Origin: Mycolicibacterium peregrinum
GTDB lineage: Bacteria; Actinomycetota; Actinomycetes; Mycobacteriales; Mycobacteriaceae
Length of the DNA stretch: 64,000 nucleotides
Direction: 5' to 3'
Assembly (NCBI RefSeq): GCF_002102345.1
Contig: NZ_LQPP01000044.1
Location: 41,494-105,493 of the forward strand
Shown here: piece after piece, positions 36,803-44,928 of the stretch
Numbering within the stretch: the stretch's first letter is position 1
Layout of the letters: each line of letters starts with the position of its first letter
Notes under the pieces: model-generated
Databases searched by the model: none
Told to the model about the DNA's origin: nothing
The model's input: the letters and a program-made list of their open reading frames with translations, nothing else
Position numbers and translations under genes: made by a program

Positions 36803-38584
36803 CTATACGGGCGTGCGGTCCAGTTGTTCGGCACCGGCCCGCAGGTACCGGCCTGACTTCACCGATTCGCCGTAGCCGTCCCGGAACTGACCGTTGCGGA
36901 ACACCACGGCACCGTTGACGGCGGTGGCGATGACGGCGTCGTCGCTGCGGTTCACCATGCGGCTCAGCCCGCCGTAGAACGGGACCGATTCCTCGTGGTA
37001 CGCCTCGACCGTCTCGTTGAGGCCGGCGGGATCGATCACCACGAAGTCGGCCCGATCGCCCTGGCGCAGCGTTCCGGCCGGGACGCCGAACCAGTCGGCC
37101 ACCTCGCCGGTCAGCCGGTGGACGGCGTGCTCGGTGGTCATGAACGGCCGTCCGGCCAGCTGAGCATCGCGTACCCGCTTGAGCAGCTTCACCGGGTAGT
37201 TGTAGAACGCCATGTTTCGCAGGTGCGCACCGGCATCCGAGAAACCCATGTGCACCGACGGTTCCTTGGCCAGCTTGTCCAGGAACTTGGGCCGGTTGTT
37301 GGCCACGATCGTGGTCCAGCGGACATTCCGTTCACCGTTGTCGACGAGCACATCGAGGAAGGCGTCGAGCGGGTGGATGCCGCGCTCGTCGGCGATCTGC
37401 CCGAAGCTCTTGCCGACCAGCGACTGGTCAGGGCATTCGACGATCGTGGCGTCGTGGAAGTCGCGGTGCCACAGGGTGGGTCCGAGTACGCGCCGGTCGA
37501 ACGACTTCCGGAACCGGCGGCGGTACTCGGGGTCGGCGAGCAGCTTGTTGCGCTCGAACTGATCTTTGAGATGCAGCGCGGCCGTTCCGGCGCCGAACTC
37601 CTCGAACACAGGCAAATCGATTCCGTCCGAATACAATTCGAACGGAACCGGCAGATGCTGGAACCGCACCTTGGCGCCCAGGATCCGGTTGAGCAGCCGG
37701 ACGCCGGGTCCCAACACCCGCACCGCGCCGGGCGAGGACTTGGCGTCGGCCGACACCAGCAGGCTCATCCGCACATCCCGGCGCCGGCCGAACTGGCCGC
37801 TGCTCTCCAGGAAGAAGTTCAGTGCCTCATGGACTTTCGCCACATTCGGCGCGCTCTGCAGCATCCGTCCGCGCTTGCGCAGGACCTTGATCAGGCGTCG
37901 ACGCTCACGCCAGGTCGCGAACGTCGATGGCAAGGCGCGGGACCGGAACCGGTCGCCGTCGAGCTTGTCGATCGCCGCGTCCATCCCGGACAGACCGAGC
38001 ATGCCCGCCTCGAGGGCCTCGTCGAGCTTGGCCGCCATGGTCTCCAGTTCGGCATCGGTCGGGGTGACCCCACGCGTGGTGGCCCGGTCCAGCCCGAGCA
38101 CCGAGGCGCGCAGATCCGAATGTCCCAGCAGCGACGCGATATTCGGGCCCAGCGGCAGCTCGTCGATGGCCTTCACGTACTCGGCCGGACCCGACCAGGT
38201 CTTGTACTGCTCCAAGGCACCCAGCACGAACTGACGCGGAACCGCCTCGACGCGACTGAACAGGTCGGCGGCGTCTTCGGTGTCGGCGTACACCGTCGAC
38301 AGCGAGCACATGCCAAGCAGCACGGTGGTCACCCCGTGGCGCACCGATTCCCGCAGGCCCGGATCGAGCAGCACCTCGGCGTCGTAGTGGGTGTGCACGT
38401 CGACGAAGCCGGGCAGCACCCATTTACCGCCGGCGTTGATGACGTCGGGACAACCGGTCTCGTCGAGCGGGGTGGCGGACACCGTGACCACTACCCCGTC
38501 GCGAATCCCCAGCGAACGGACCTGCGGCGGGGCGCCGGTGCCGTCGAACCACAAGCCGTTGCGAACGATGACGTCGTAGGACAT
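36803..38584 (-). CDS. N-acyl-D-amino-acid deacylase-like amidohydrolase
   Basis: Metal-dependent hydrolase of the amidohydrolase superfamily, 593 aa, cytosolic. Strand 1 carries GFVDVHTHYDAEVLLDPGL (HxH), and near the C-terminus MGFSDAGAHLRNMAFYN supplies the catalytic Asp, followed by LTGEVADWFGVPAGTLRQGDRADFVVIDP. This is the D-aminoacylase type. The true substrate is open; relatives act on N-acyl D-amino acids or on hydantoin-like compounds. Paired with a downstream TetR gene. Confidence 0.87.
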   Translation of the reverse strand: MSYDVIVRNGLWFDGTGAPPQVRSLGIRDGVVVTVSATPLDETGCPDVINAGGKWVLPGFVDVHTHYDAEVLLDPGLRESVRHGVTTVLLGMCSLSTVYADTEDAADLFSRVEAVPRQFVLGALEQYKTWSGPAEYVKAIDELPLGPNIASLLGHSDLRASVLGLDRATTRGVTPTDAELETMAAKLDEALEAGMLGLSGMDAAIDKLDGDRFRSRALPSTFATWRERRRLIKVLRKRGRMLQSAPNVAKVHEALNFFLESSGQFGRRRDVRMSLLVSADAKSSPGAVRVLGPGVRLLNRILGAKVRFQHLPVPFELYSDGIDLPVFEEFGAGTAALHLKDQFERNKLLADPEYRRRFRKSFDRRVLGPTLWHRDFHDATIVECPDQSLVGKSFGQIADERGIHPLDAFLDVLVDNGERNVRWTTIVANNRPKFLDKLAKEPSVHMGFSDAGAHLRNMAFYNYPVKLLKRVRDAQLAGRPFMTTEHAVHRLTGEVADWFGVPAGTLRQGDRADFVVIDPAGLNETVEAYHEESVPFYGGLSRMVNRSDDAVIATAVNGAVVFRNGQFRDGYGESVKSGRYLRAGAEQLDRTPV

Positions 38585-38623
38585 GACGCAACGCTAAACG
38601 AGAAAGTGAGTACTCACAATCTT

Positions 38624-39565
38624 TTAGTGAGAATTACTCCGGAAGTATTCGACGGTCATGGGGATACCCGCGGCCAGATCCACCTGCGGCCGCCAGCCCA
38701 GCACGTCCCAGGCCCGGCTGATGTCGAGCTGGGAACGACGCAGGTCACCGAGCCGCGGCGGGTGCATCTCCGGTTCGTCCGCGACACCGACGGCCAGCGC
38801 GATCGCGGTGTGCATCTCGCGGGTCGAGGTCTCCACCCCCGTACCGACGTTGAACCGCTGCCCGCCGCCGTCGGGCCCCGACGCCCTCACGAAGGCGTCG
38901 ACCACATCGTCGACATACACGTAATCGCGGGTGTCGGAGCCGTCACCGAAGATCTTGGTGGGCCGCCCGGCCAGCAGCGCCTGGGCGAAGATCGCCACCA
39001 CTCCGGCCTCACCGTGCGGGTCCTGACGCGGGCCGTAGACGTTGGCCGGGGCGATGTGTGAGCAGTCCAGGTTGTACAGATTGCGGAACATGTTGAAGTA
39101 GACCTCGCCGGCAACCTTGCTCGCCGCGTACGGCGACGCCGGATTCGTCGGGGTGTCCTCGCTCGTCGGATACGACGGCGGCGTGCCGTACACCGAGCCG
39201 CCCGACGACGTGTGCACCACCTTGCGCACTCCGGACTGCCGGGCCGCCTCGGCCAACCGCACCACGCCCACCACATTCACCGTGGAATCCAGCTGCGGAT
39301 CGTCCACCGAACGCTTCACCGAGATCTGGGCGCCCAGATGGAAGATCACCTCGGGCTGGGTGTCCTTGAACAGGCCCAGCAGATCCGCGTCGACGATGTC
39401 GGCCTTGACGAACTCGAAGTTGTCGCTGTTGTCGGCGCTGCTCAGGTTCTCTGCCCGCCCCGAGCTCAGGTCGTCGAGCCCGACGACGCTGTGCCCGTCC
39501 GCCAGCAGTCGGTCGACCAGGGTCGATCCGATGAAACCTGCCGCTCCTGTCACCAGTGTTCGCAC
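38624..39565 (-). CDS. galE1: UDP-glucose/GlcNAc 4-epimerase, GalE1 type
   Basis: SDR-type NAD epimerase, 313 aa, that supplies UDP-galactose for arabinogalactan. The cofactor motif TGAAGFIGSTLVD is at residues 5-17, the catalytic pair is YAASK, with the Ser in VHTSSGGSVYG. The end RLGDLRRSQLDISRAWDVLGWRP is typical. GTG 39565 is preceded by TATGGT and six bases, a leaderless arrangement, which excludes an in-frame extension to 39619. Close in sequence to Rv3634c. With ppgS nearby, it fits a role in sugar donors for the galactan. Confidence 0.93.
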   Translation of the reverse strand: MRTLVTGAAGFIGSTLVDRLLADGHSVVGLDDLSSGRAENLSSADNSDNFEFVKADIVDADLLGLFKDTQPEVIFHLGAQISVKRSVDDPQLDSTVNVVGVVRLAEAARQSGVRKVVHTSSGGSVYGTPPSYPTSEDTPTNPASPYAASKVAGEVYFNMFRNLYNLDCSHIAPANVYGPRQDPHGEAGVVAIFAQALLAGRPTKIFGDGSDTRDYVYVDDVVDAFVRASGPDGGGQRFNVGTGVETSTREMHTAIALAVGVADEPEMHPPRLGDLRRSQLDISRAWDVLGWRPQVDLAAGIPMTVEYFRSNSH

Positions 39566-39571
39566 GGGCTC

Positions 39572-39613
39572 ACCATACCGACGGCAGATGTGCCCCCGCT
39601 GGGTCCGTACAGT
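39572..39613. promoter_or_regulatory. Divergent leaderless promoters of galE1 and the Rv3635-type gene
   Basis: On the minus strand TATGGT (39577-39572) ends six bases before the galE1 GTG. On the plus strand TACAGT (39608-39613) ends eight bases before GTG 39622. The two -10 boxes are only 30 bases apart, so the -35 regions overlap the opposite promoter and the two genes may compete for polymerase. Confidence 0.45.
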
Positions 39614-39621
39614 CGGCAAGA

Positions 39622-41379
39622 GTGAACAAGGTCGCCCGCATCGCCGCCGCGCTCATCGCGCTGCACCTGGTGGTCCGGGCCGTACTCGCATTCGGCGGCT
39701 ATTTCTACTGGGACGATCTGATCCTGATCGGTCGCGCCGGCACCCAGGATCTGCTGTCGCCGTCATACCTGTTCGATGATCACGACGGCCACGTCATGCC
39801 CGCGGCGTTCCTGGTTTCCGGCGCGGTCACCCGGCTGGCCCCGTTCTCCTGGGTGCTGGCCGCTCTCAGTCTTGTGGTGATGCAACTCCTGGCCTCGCTG
39901 GCGCTGCTGCGGGCACTGTGGGTGATCCTCGGCTGGCGGCCCGTGCTGCTGATCCCGCTGACCTTTGCCTTGTTCACCCCGTTGGCGTTGCCCGGTTTCG
40001 CGTGGTGGGCGGCGGGACTGAACACACTGCCGATGCAGGCCGCGCTGGCATGGGTGGTCGGTGAGGCCGTGCTGCTGGTGCGCACCGGGTCTTCCCGGCA
40101 TGCGGTTGTTGGTGTGCTCGTCTTTCTGGGCGGGCTGCTGTTCTTCGAGAAGGCCGCGGTGATCCCGTTCGTGGCGTTCGCGGTCGTCGCTCTCTTGGGA
40201 TACGTCACGGGGACCTTCGGCCTGCGCGACGTGTGGCGACGCGGACTTCAGCTGTGGGTCGGATCTCTGGCGCTCTTGGTGGCCTGGATCGGGGTTTATC
40301 TGCTCGTCGTCGACCAGAAGCGGTGGAGCTTCGATCTGGGGATGACGTGGGACCTGCTGAGCCGCTCATTCACCCACGGCATCGTGCCCGGGATCGTGGG
40401 TGGGCCGTGGTCCTGGCAACGCTGGGCACCCGCCTCACCGTGGGCCACCCCACCCGTCTCGGTGATGGTGCTGGGCTGGGTGGTGCTCGTTGTCGCCGTT
40501 GCAGTGGTGCTGGTGCGCAAGACCCGCATCTGGCCGGTGTTGATCGTGGCCCTGGGTTACGCCGTCGCCTGCCAGATCCCGATTTACCTGATGCGCTCTT
40601 CGCGATTCACCGCATTGGAGTTGGCGCAGACGCTGCGCTATCTACCGGACCTCGTGGTGGTGCTGGCGCTGTTGGCGGCCGTGGGGTTCTGTGCACCGAA
40701 CCGGAAATCCTCGCGCCTGCTTTCGGCGTCACCGGCGCGCACTGCCGTATGTGTCAGTGTTGCCGTGCTTTTCGTGGCGAGCAGCCTGTATTCGACGTTC
40801 ACCTTTTTGAAGGTGTGGCAGGACAACCCGGTGCCCGCCTATCTGAACAATGCGCGCGCGTCGCTGGCGTCCACCTCATCGGCTGCTCCACTGCTGGACC
40901 AGGAGGTCGATCCGCTGATCCTGCAACGCGTCGCCGCTCCAGAGAACCTGGCCAGCCACATGTTCGCCCTGGCCTCGCCGCGGCCCGAGTTCGCCTCGGC
41001 GACAACCGATCTGCGAATGTTCGACCGGACCGGGACGTTGTTGCCGGCAAAAGTGACATGGGTGCGCACCATCGTCGAGGGCCCGGCCCCCAAGTGCGGA
41101 TTCCTGGTCCAGCCCGACGAACCCGTCGTCATGCCGCTCGACGGGCCCCTGCTGCCGGCCGATTGGACCGCCGAGATCAACTATCTGGCCAACAGCGACG
41201 GTTCCCTGACCATGGCCCTCGCCGAAGGCCCCGAGGTGAAGGTGCCGGTACGGCCCGGCCTCAACCGGGTCTTCGTCCGACTTCCCGGCGCCGGGCAGTC
41301 CATTTCCGTGCAGGCGAACACCGCCGCGCTGTCGGTCTGCATCTCCCCCGGGCCCGTCGGATTCCTGGCGCCGATGTAG
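39622..41379 (+). CDS. Large multi-pass membrane protein (Rv3635 type)
   Basis: 585 aa with about ten hydrophobic segments in the first 400 residues and a soluble C-terminal domain facing outside (from about residue 410). An early loop with FGGYFYWDDLILIGRAG carries the Asp pair typical of GT-C glycosyltransferases, so it may be a polyprenyl-phosphate-sugar-dependent transferase. This is inferred; M. tuberculosis Rv3635 is described only as a membrane protein. Divergent from galE1. Confidence 0.82.
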   Translation: MNKVARIAAALIALHLVVRAVLAFGGYFYWDDLILIGRAGTQDLLSPSYLFDDHDGHVMPAAFLVSGAVTRLAPFSWVLAALSLVVMQLLASLALLRALWVILGWRPVLLIPLTFALFTPLALPGFAWWAAGLNTLPMQAALAWVVGEAVLLVRTGSSRHAVVGVLVFLGGLLFFEKAAVIPFVAFAVVALLGYVTGTFGLRDVWRRGLQLWVGSLALLVAWIGVYLLVVDQKRWSFDLGMTWDLLSRSFTHGIVPGIVGGPWSWQRWAPASPWATPPVSVMVLGWVVLVVAVAVVLVRKTRIWPVLIVALGYAVACQIPIYLMRSSRFTALELAQTLRYLPDLVVVLALLAAVGFCAPNRKSSRLLSASPARTAVCVSVAVLFVASSLYSTFTFLKVWQDNPVPAYLNNARASLASTSSAAPLLDQEVDPLILQRVAAPENLASHMFALASPRPEFASATTDLRMFDRTGTLLPAKVTWVRTIVEGPAPKCGFLVQPDEPVVMPLDGPLLPADWTAEINYLANSDGSLTMALAEGPEVKVPVRPGLNRVFVRLPGAGQSISVQANTAALSVCISPGPVGFLAPM

Positions 41380-41385
41380 GTCATC

Positions 41386-41440
41386 TGCTGAGATACTGGC
41401 GGTCGACTGTCGGGATCCTGGTGGGGGACGTTCTGTGAGC
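41386..41440 (+). repeat. Diverged copy A of a promoter-leader segment
   Basis: Starts with a 13-base block TGCTGAGATACTG shared with 42851-42863. It holds an extended -10 (TG-A-GATACT, hexamer at 41392-41397) and ends TGTGAGC, as does the second copy. Here the GTG at 41435 opens only a five-codon frame that stops at 41450-41452, overlapping the lipoprotein ATG (ATGA). Confidence 0.7.
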
Positions 41441-41448
41441 AGACTGCA

Positions 41449-41943
41449 ATGACAGCGCTGCTCCGCGCGTGGCGTCGACACATCTGTGGGTTCACATCGG
41501 TCATGGCTCTCGTCGCACTCGTCGGCTGTGATTCACACGCCGAACCCACACTTCCCCCCAACACAGATCCGACCACCATCTCCGAACGGGTCAACCGAGC
41601 CGACGGTCCGGAGTTCCTGCGAGATGTGACATCCGCGGCGTGGCCCGACGACGGCCAACGTGCGGCCGAACTCTTCGTATGGATTCCGCGCGATGCACAT
41701 TCAACCGATCGCATCGCAGCCACTCGCGCCGGCCAAACGGCGCACGCCATCGCTTCGTTCATCGCCGACGACAAGGGCGAACCTCCGAATACCCCTGCCA
41801 ATCCCCCTCTTTGGCAAGCCTTTGCCCGTAGCCTCGCCCCTTACGTCGGCGCGATGGTCGGCGACGCGACGGGAGTCGAGGGCTTCGACTCGTTGGACGG
41901 CCCGGGTGGCTGCGGCGTACTGCGGCCCTGTTCGCCGCAATGA
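41449..41943 (+). CDS. Lipoprotein, N-terminal half of a probable frame-split gene
   Basis: 164 aa. A signal peptide (FTSVMALVALVGC) ends in the lipobox ALVGC; the mature part has TRAGQTAHAIASFIADDKG and WQAFARSLAPYVGAMVGDATGVEGFDSLDGP. From about residue 150 the reading GGCGVLRPCSPQ looks unnatural, while the -1 frame continues as WLRRTAALFAAMTKDNDAN into the next frame. The switch point is the heptamer CCCGGGT at 41901-41907. Read through, the product would be about 314 aa. I do not know the function; similar lipoproteins lie next to ESX substrate genes in other mycobacteria. GC is lower than in flanking genes. Confidence 0.65.
   Translation: MTALLRAWRRHICGFTSVMALVALVGCDSHAEPTLPPNTDPTTISERVNRADGPEFLRDVTSAAWPDDGQRAAELFVWIPRDAHSTDRIAATRAGQTAHAIASFIADDKGEPPNTPANPPLWQAFARSLAPYVGAMVGDATGVEGFDSLDGPGGCGVLRPCSPQ
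41901..41939 (+). other. Candidate -1 frameshift site with downstream hairpin
   Basis: CCCGGGT (41901-41907) has the XXXYYYZ form in the correct phase (C CCG GGT), and a -1 slip gives CCC GGG TGG, exactly the frame of the second half. Three bases later TGCGGCG (41911-41917) can pair with CGCCGCA (41933-41939), a 7-bp stem ending right before ATG 41940. A one-base loss in the same C/G run would give the same picture and is the simpler reading. Confidence 0.4.
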
Positions 41944-42392
41944 CCAAGGACAACGACGCCAACCAAGTCTTGATCAATGCCGCCTCAGAGCGAGCGCATA
42001 CCTACGAGATGGCATTCGCGAAAGCCGCAGTGGCCGAACCAATATTGGCCGACCGAGGGGCACCACAGGCTGATCTGCTTCGCGCTGCGGCTTTGCGCAG
42101 TCTGGTTGCCACCGGAGCCCAGTTGGCGGAGAAGGGGCCGACCGCGACGCCCGCGCACGCCCAAACTGAGCTCGCGTATCAGGTCGCGGTGCTGACTGCT
42201 CGCCCGGATGATCCTCACATCAATGATGGGTTCTTCAGCGGTGGACGGCTTCTGCCTCCGAACGAGATCGCCGAATCCGACTGGACCATCTACGACACTC
42301 AGCTGACGGTGTATCTGACACCGTGGCCCCGCATCAACGACGCGATCCGTCAGTTCGGCGATGCATACGACGTTATCGCTCGTGGGCAGTGA
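41940..42392 (+). CDS. C-terminal half of the frame-split lipoprotein gene
   Basis: 150 aa, without signal peptide of its own. It reads as a helical domain: LINAASERAHTYEMAFAKAAVAEPILADRG, LRAAALRSLVATGAQLA, and an end with WTIYDTQLTVYLTPWPRINDAIRQFGDAYDVIARG. Its ATG overlaps the stop of the preceding frame (ATGA), so translation by coupling is possible without frameshifting. Coding continuity of the -1 frame upstream of the ATG suggests it was once joined to the lipoprotein N-terminus. Function unknown. Confidence 0.6.
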   Translation: MTKDNDANQVLINAASERAHTYEMAFAKAAVAEPILADRGAPQADLLRAAALRSLVATGAQLAEKGPTATPAHAQTELAYQVAVLTARPDDPHINDGFFSGGRLLPPNEIAESDWTIYDTQLTVYLTPWPRINDAIRQFGDAYDVIARGQ

Positions 42393-42398
42393 AGACGG

Positions 42399-42845
42399 GT
42401 GGTCAGCACGGTGATCCGCCAACTAGCCATCACAGCATTGGTCGCCTGCCTGCTCGCTGGTTGTGGACTCTTCGGCAGCCCGAGTCCACATGACGACCGC
42501 TTCGCGCGACCGGACCATCCGAAGGACTCACCGTCCGGGCAGTATGCGGTGGCGGTCGACATGGGACCGAATCAGAACGGTGTCGACACCTGGGTGGCAG
42601 TGATCCGGGACAACGCAACGGGCGCCGAGGTGTTCCGCGAATCGTACGCCTACAGCAGTCGCCACGGCGTCGGCATCACCTGGCTGTCCTCCACTGACCA
42701 ATTATGGTTGCTCTCCAGCGATGTCGGCACTGCGCACGTCGACAGGAAACCCGATGGGACCTGGATCAAGACCAGCATCCATCCCGAAACACTCGGCGAC
42801 ATCCCCGAAGAGATCAAAGCTGTCGGTGGCCGAACCTCGCGGTAG
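42399..42845 (+). CDS. Small lipoprotein of unknown function
   Basis: 148 aa from GTG 42399 (GTG 42411 is an alternative, which would shorten the signal peptide to VIRQLAITALVACLLAGC). The lipobox is LLAGC. The mature part begins GLFGSPSPHDDRF and then has a beta-rich domain, including QYAVAVDMGPNQNGVDTWVAVIRDNATGAEVFRESY. No family recognised. It starts six bases after the previous stop and so belongs to the same transcript; the ESX-type substrate follows behind its own promoter copy. Confidence 0.72.
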   Translation: MVSTVIRQLAITALVACLLAGCGLFGSPSPHDDRFARPDHPKDSPSGQYAVAVDMGPNQNGVDTWVAVIRDNATGAEVFRESYAYSSRHGVGITWLSSTDQLWLLSSDVGTAHVDRKPDGTWIKTSIHPETLGDIPEEIKAVGGRTSR

Positions 42846-42850
42846 ATGAG

Positions 42851-42904
42851 TGCTGAGATACTGACCGATGACTGCCAGAATCCGGTCGAGGGGGTTTTGT
42901 GAGC
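42851..42904 (+). repeat. Diverged copy B of the promoter-leader segment
   Basis: Shares TGCTGAGATACTG exactly and most of the next 40 positions with 41386-41440, ending TGTGAGC. The extended -10 is TGA plus GATACT (42857-42862). Here the GTG at 42899 opens the full EspA/EspE-like gene, which identifies this as a promoter with leader of about 35 bases. Confidence 0.7.
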
Positions 42905-43420
42905 GCGCTTGATGGCTTCTATTCCACGTGGAACAAAGCGCGGGCAACCTTCGGGGTCGGTACGCCCGTCGACGGCCCCCAGCACGACGGCAGCTCCCAG
43001 CTGCTCCGGATGAAGGGCATGGTCGAATCGGCCGCCCAGCACGATGGCTGGCAAGGAAAGGGCGCCGAGGCGTATGCCGCAGCCAACAAACAGCATGCAG
43101 CCGTCTACCAAAAGCTCGCCGACCTCGATAAACAACTGGCCGCCGAAGTCACGAACGCGGCAAACATTGTCGCCACCGGGCGCACTCAACTTGACACCAC
43201 GAAGTCCTGGGTAGACAGCGCCGTCGACTCACTGCCCACATCGTTGAGCCCCCAAGCCCGCGAGAAGAGCCTGATCCCGATCGCCAAGCAAGGCATCACC
43301 CAGCTCACCAACGCCATGAGCACGGCTAACGGAGAGATGCTCCAGATCGGTATCCGCATCACCGATATCAAGAACCAATACGACGAGCTGACGAATCAGA
43401 AGTTTGGGCCGGGCGTGTAA
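42899..43420 (+). CDS. EspA/EspE-like ESX secretion substrate
   Basis: 173 aa, nearly all helical, no signal peptide. The N-terminal SALDGFYSTWNKARATFGVGTPVDGP and the WxG turn in HDGWQGKGAEAYAAANKQHAAVYQKLADLDKQLAAEV match the N-terminal domain of EspA/EspE-type substrates; ITQLTNAMSTANGEMLQIGIRITDIKNQYDEL forms a long C-terminal helix. Such proteins leave through an ESX (type VII) system with partner proteins. No ESX core gene is in the window, so it must use a system encoded elsewhere. It is flanked by lipoprotein genes and has lower GC than the surrounding chromosome. Confidence 0.75.
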   Translation: MSALDGFYSTWNKARATFGVGTPVDGPQHDGSSQLLRMKGMVESAAQHDGWQGKGAEAYAAANKQHAAVYQKLADLDKQLAAEVTNAANIVATGRTQLDTTKSWVDSAVDSLPTSLSPQAREKSLIPIAKQGITQLTNAMSTANGEMLQIGIRITDIKNQYDELTNQKFGPGV

Positions 43421-43461
43421 TCCACAGCTACCGCCATCGGCCACCAGAAGGGATTTGCAGT

Positions 43462-43941
43462 ATGACGCCACTGCGTGTAGTCGCCGCAATCCTGGTATGC
43501 CTGACTTTCGTTGTCTCGGCGTGCAACCCAACCGGTAACGCTCCCAGCGGCGACACAACTTCCGACCAGATCCGGCACGATCTCGTGCCGCTCACGAAAC
43601 GCTTCCCGGCGATCGGCCACCCCATCTCGGCAACCTGGATGGGCGGAGCCCTTGGCGTGCAATCAGATAGCCGGGCAACGGTTCCCGGGCCGTCGATCTA
43701 CTGGATCGAAGCGATCATCGAACTCGAACCGTCCACAGCAGACACACTGCGGTCGAAGTACGCGCCCACGGCATCTGGACAAATTCCGAGCCTCAACGAG
43801 GGCCTGCGGACCGATTTGCCCACTGGACATTTTCTCACCAGCCCTGAACTGGATACCGCACTCAGCAATAAAGACTGGCGATCGGCCGCTTACCTCCACG
43901 ACGGGTCAAACACGCTCGTCATGCGATCGGTCGATGACTGA
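43462..43941 (+). CDS. Small lipoprotein of unknown function
   Basis: 159 aa. Signal peptide RVVAAILVCLTFVVSAC with lipobox VVSAC. The mature region is short of recognisable motifs; it includes LVPLTKRFPAIGHPISATWMGGALG and ELEPSTADTLRSKYAPTA. It follows the EspA/EspE-like gene by 41 bases on the same strand and probably shares its message. The frequent A/T third positions (for example in the last 30 codons) set it apart from the neighbouring housekeeping genes. Possibly a surface partner of the secreted protein; no direct support. Confidence 0.7.
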   Translation: MTPLRVVAAILVCLTFVVSACNPTGNAPSGDTTSDQIRHDLVPLTKRFPAIGHPISATWMGGALGVQSDSRATVPGPSIYWIEAIIELEPSTADTLRSKYAPTASGQIPSLNEGLRTDLPTGHFLTSPELDTALSNKDWRSAAYLHDGSNTLVMRSVDD

Positions 43942-43968
43942 TTCGGAGCGCGTGCCAAGCTGGCAGGC

Positions 43969-44334
43969 ATGACTGACGTACGCGAACAGGGTCTGCGGGT
44001 CCTCCAGGAGATGGTGCCGCATCTGCCGGCAGACGTCGTCGAGCCCGACGGCAGATTCGGCGACGAGCTGATGGCCATCGGTGTCGACAATGTCTTCGGC
44101 CGGTTGTGGAGTCGCGAAGGCCTGAGCCGCCGTGATCGCAGCCTGGTCACCATGGGCATTTTGATCGCCCTGCGGGCCACCGACGAGTTCGAGTCGCACG
44201 TCAGAATCGGCCTCCGCAACGGCCTCACCGAGGACGAGATCGCCGAAGTCATCTACCACGCCAGCGGTTACGCGGGATTCCCCGCTGCGAACACCGCCCG
44301 CAACGTGGCGCGCGCAGCGCTGGCCAAGGGCTAG
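43969..44334 (+). CDS. Carboxymuconolactone decarboxylase family protein
   Basis: 121 aa helical protein of the CMD/AhpD-like superfamily. The core LSRRDRSLVTMGILIALRATDEFESHVRIGLRNGLTEDEIAEVIYHASGYAGFPAA matches gamma-carboxymuconolactone decarboxylases. The CxxC pair of AhpD peroxidase adaptors is absent, so redox activity of that kind is unlikely. No aromatic-pathway genes lie nearby, so the substrate is open. The composition here is back to the genome norm. Confidence 0.88.
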   Translation: MTDVREQGLRVLQEMVPHLPADVVEPDGRFGDELMAIGVDNVFGRLWSREGLSRRDRSLVTMGILIALRATDEFESHVRIGLRNGLTEDEIAEVIYHASGYAGFPAANTARNVARAALAKG

Positions 44335-44861
44335 AAGACCCGGCTGCCCTTCTCCGACAGCTCGAAGCCGTGGTCGCCCACCACGCACACCGTGCTCACG
44401 TCGGTGACGGCACACGTCCCGGTGTCGGGGTAGACGAGCTTGCTGCCCGCGGGAAGCAGCTTGTAGTCAGCTGGATCGACTGTGCGGTCGCGCGGCTCCT
44501 TGTAGTCCGTGTACTTCTCCATGCCAGCCAGATCCCCGGTGGAAAAGGTCGCCGGATCGAGTTGCATGGCCGCGAAAACGCGGACCGAGTTGCTCGATGT
44601 GCCGGGCAGCTCACCCCAACAACTGGCCTGCTTCATGGGTGGGTTGGCACGGCCGGTGTAGGTGATCCGGCATCGGTACCCGCCCGGGGTGGCGAACTGC
44701 GCGCCGTTCGTCGTCGGGTAGTTGTAATACGTGTTGTAGTCCTGGATATCGACCGCGGTGTAGCTACTGAGATCCGGGATTCGCCCCGGGTCAGCGGCCG
44801 CCACCGGAGACGTCAGTGAAACCGCTGCCAGGAGGGCCGCCCCCACCAAGATCCGAGCCAT
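44331..44861 (-). CDS. Secreted protein of unknown function
   Basis: 176 aa. A cleavable signal peptide MARILVGAALLAAVSLTSPVAAADP is visible (AxA site). The mature part has four cysteines (in GGYRCRITY, ASCWGE, GTCAVTD and TVCVVGD), likely two disulfides, as is common in small mycobacterial secreted proteins. Family not recognised. Its end overlaps the end of the opposite carboxymuconolactone decarboxylase-like gene by four bases. Confidence 0.78.
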   Translation of the reverse strand: MARILVGAALLAAVSLTSPVAAADPGRIPDLSSYTAVDIQDYNTYYNYPTTNGAQFATPGGYRCRITYTGRANPPMKQASCWGELPGTSSNSVRVFAAMQLDPATFSTGDLAGMEKYTDYKEPRDRTVDPADYKLLPAGSKLVYPDTGTCAVTDVSTVCVVGDHGFELSEKGSRVF

Positions 44862-44928
44862 GCGGTGAGCCTAGCGCCGCTTCAACGTGCCGGAGTGCAG
44901 CAAGTTCATTCGTCCGACCAGGGACGCG

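Noticed and set aside
43969..44334. AhpD-type peroxidase adaptor
   Set aside because: The CxxC pair is absent, so only the wider carboxymuconolactone decarboxylase family is supported.
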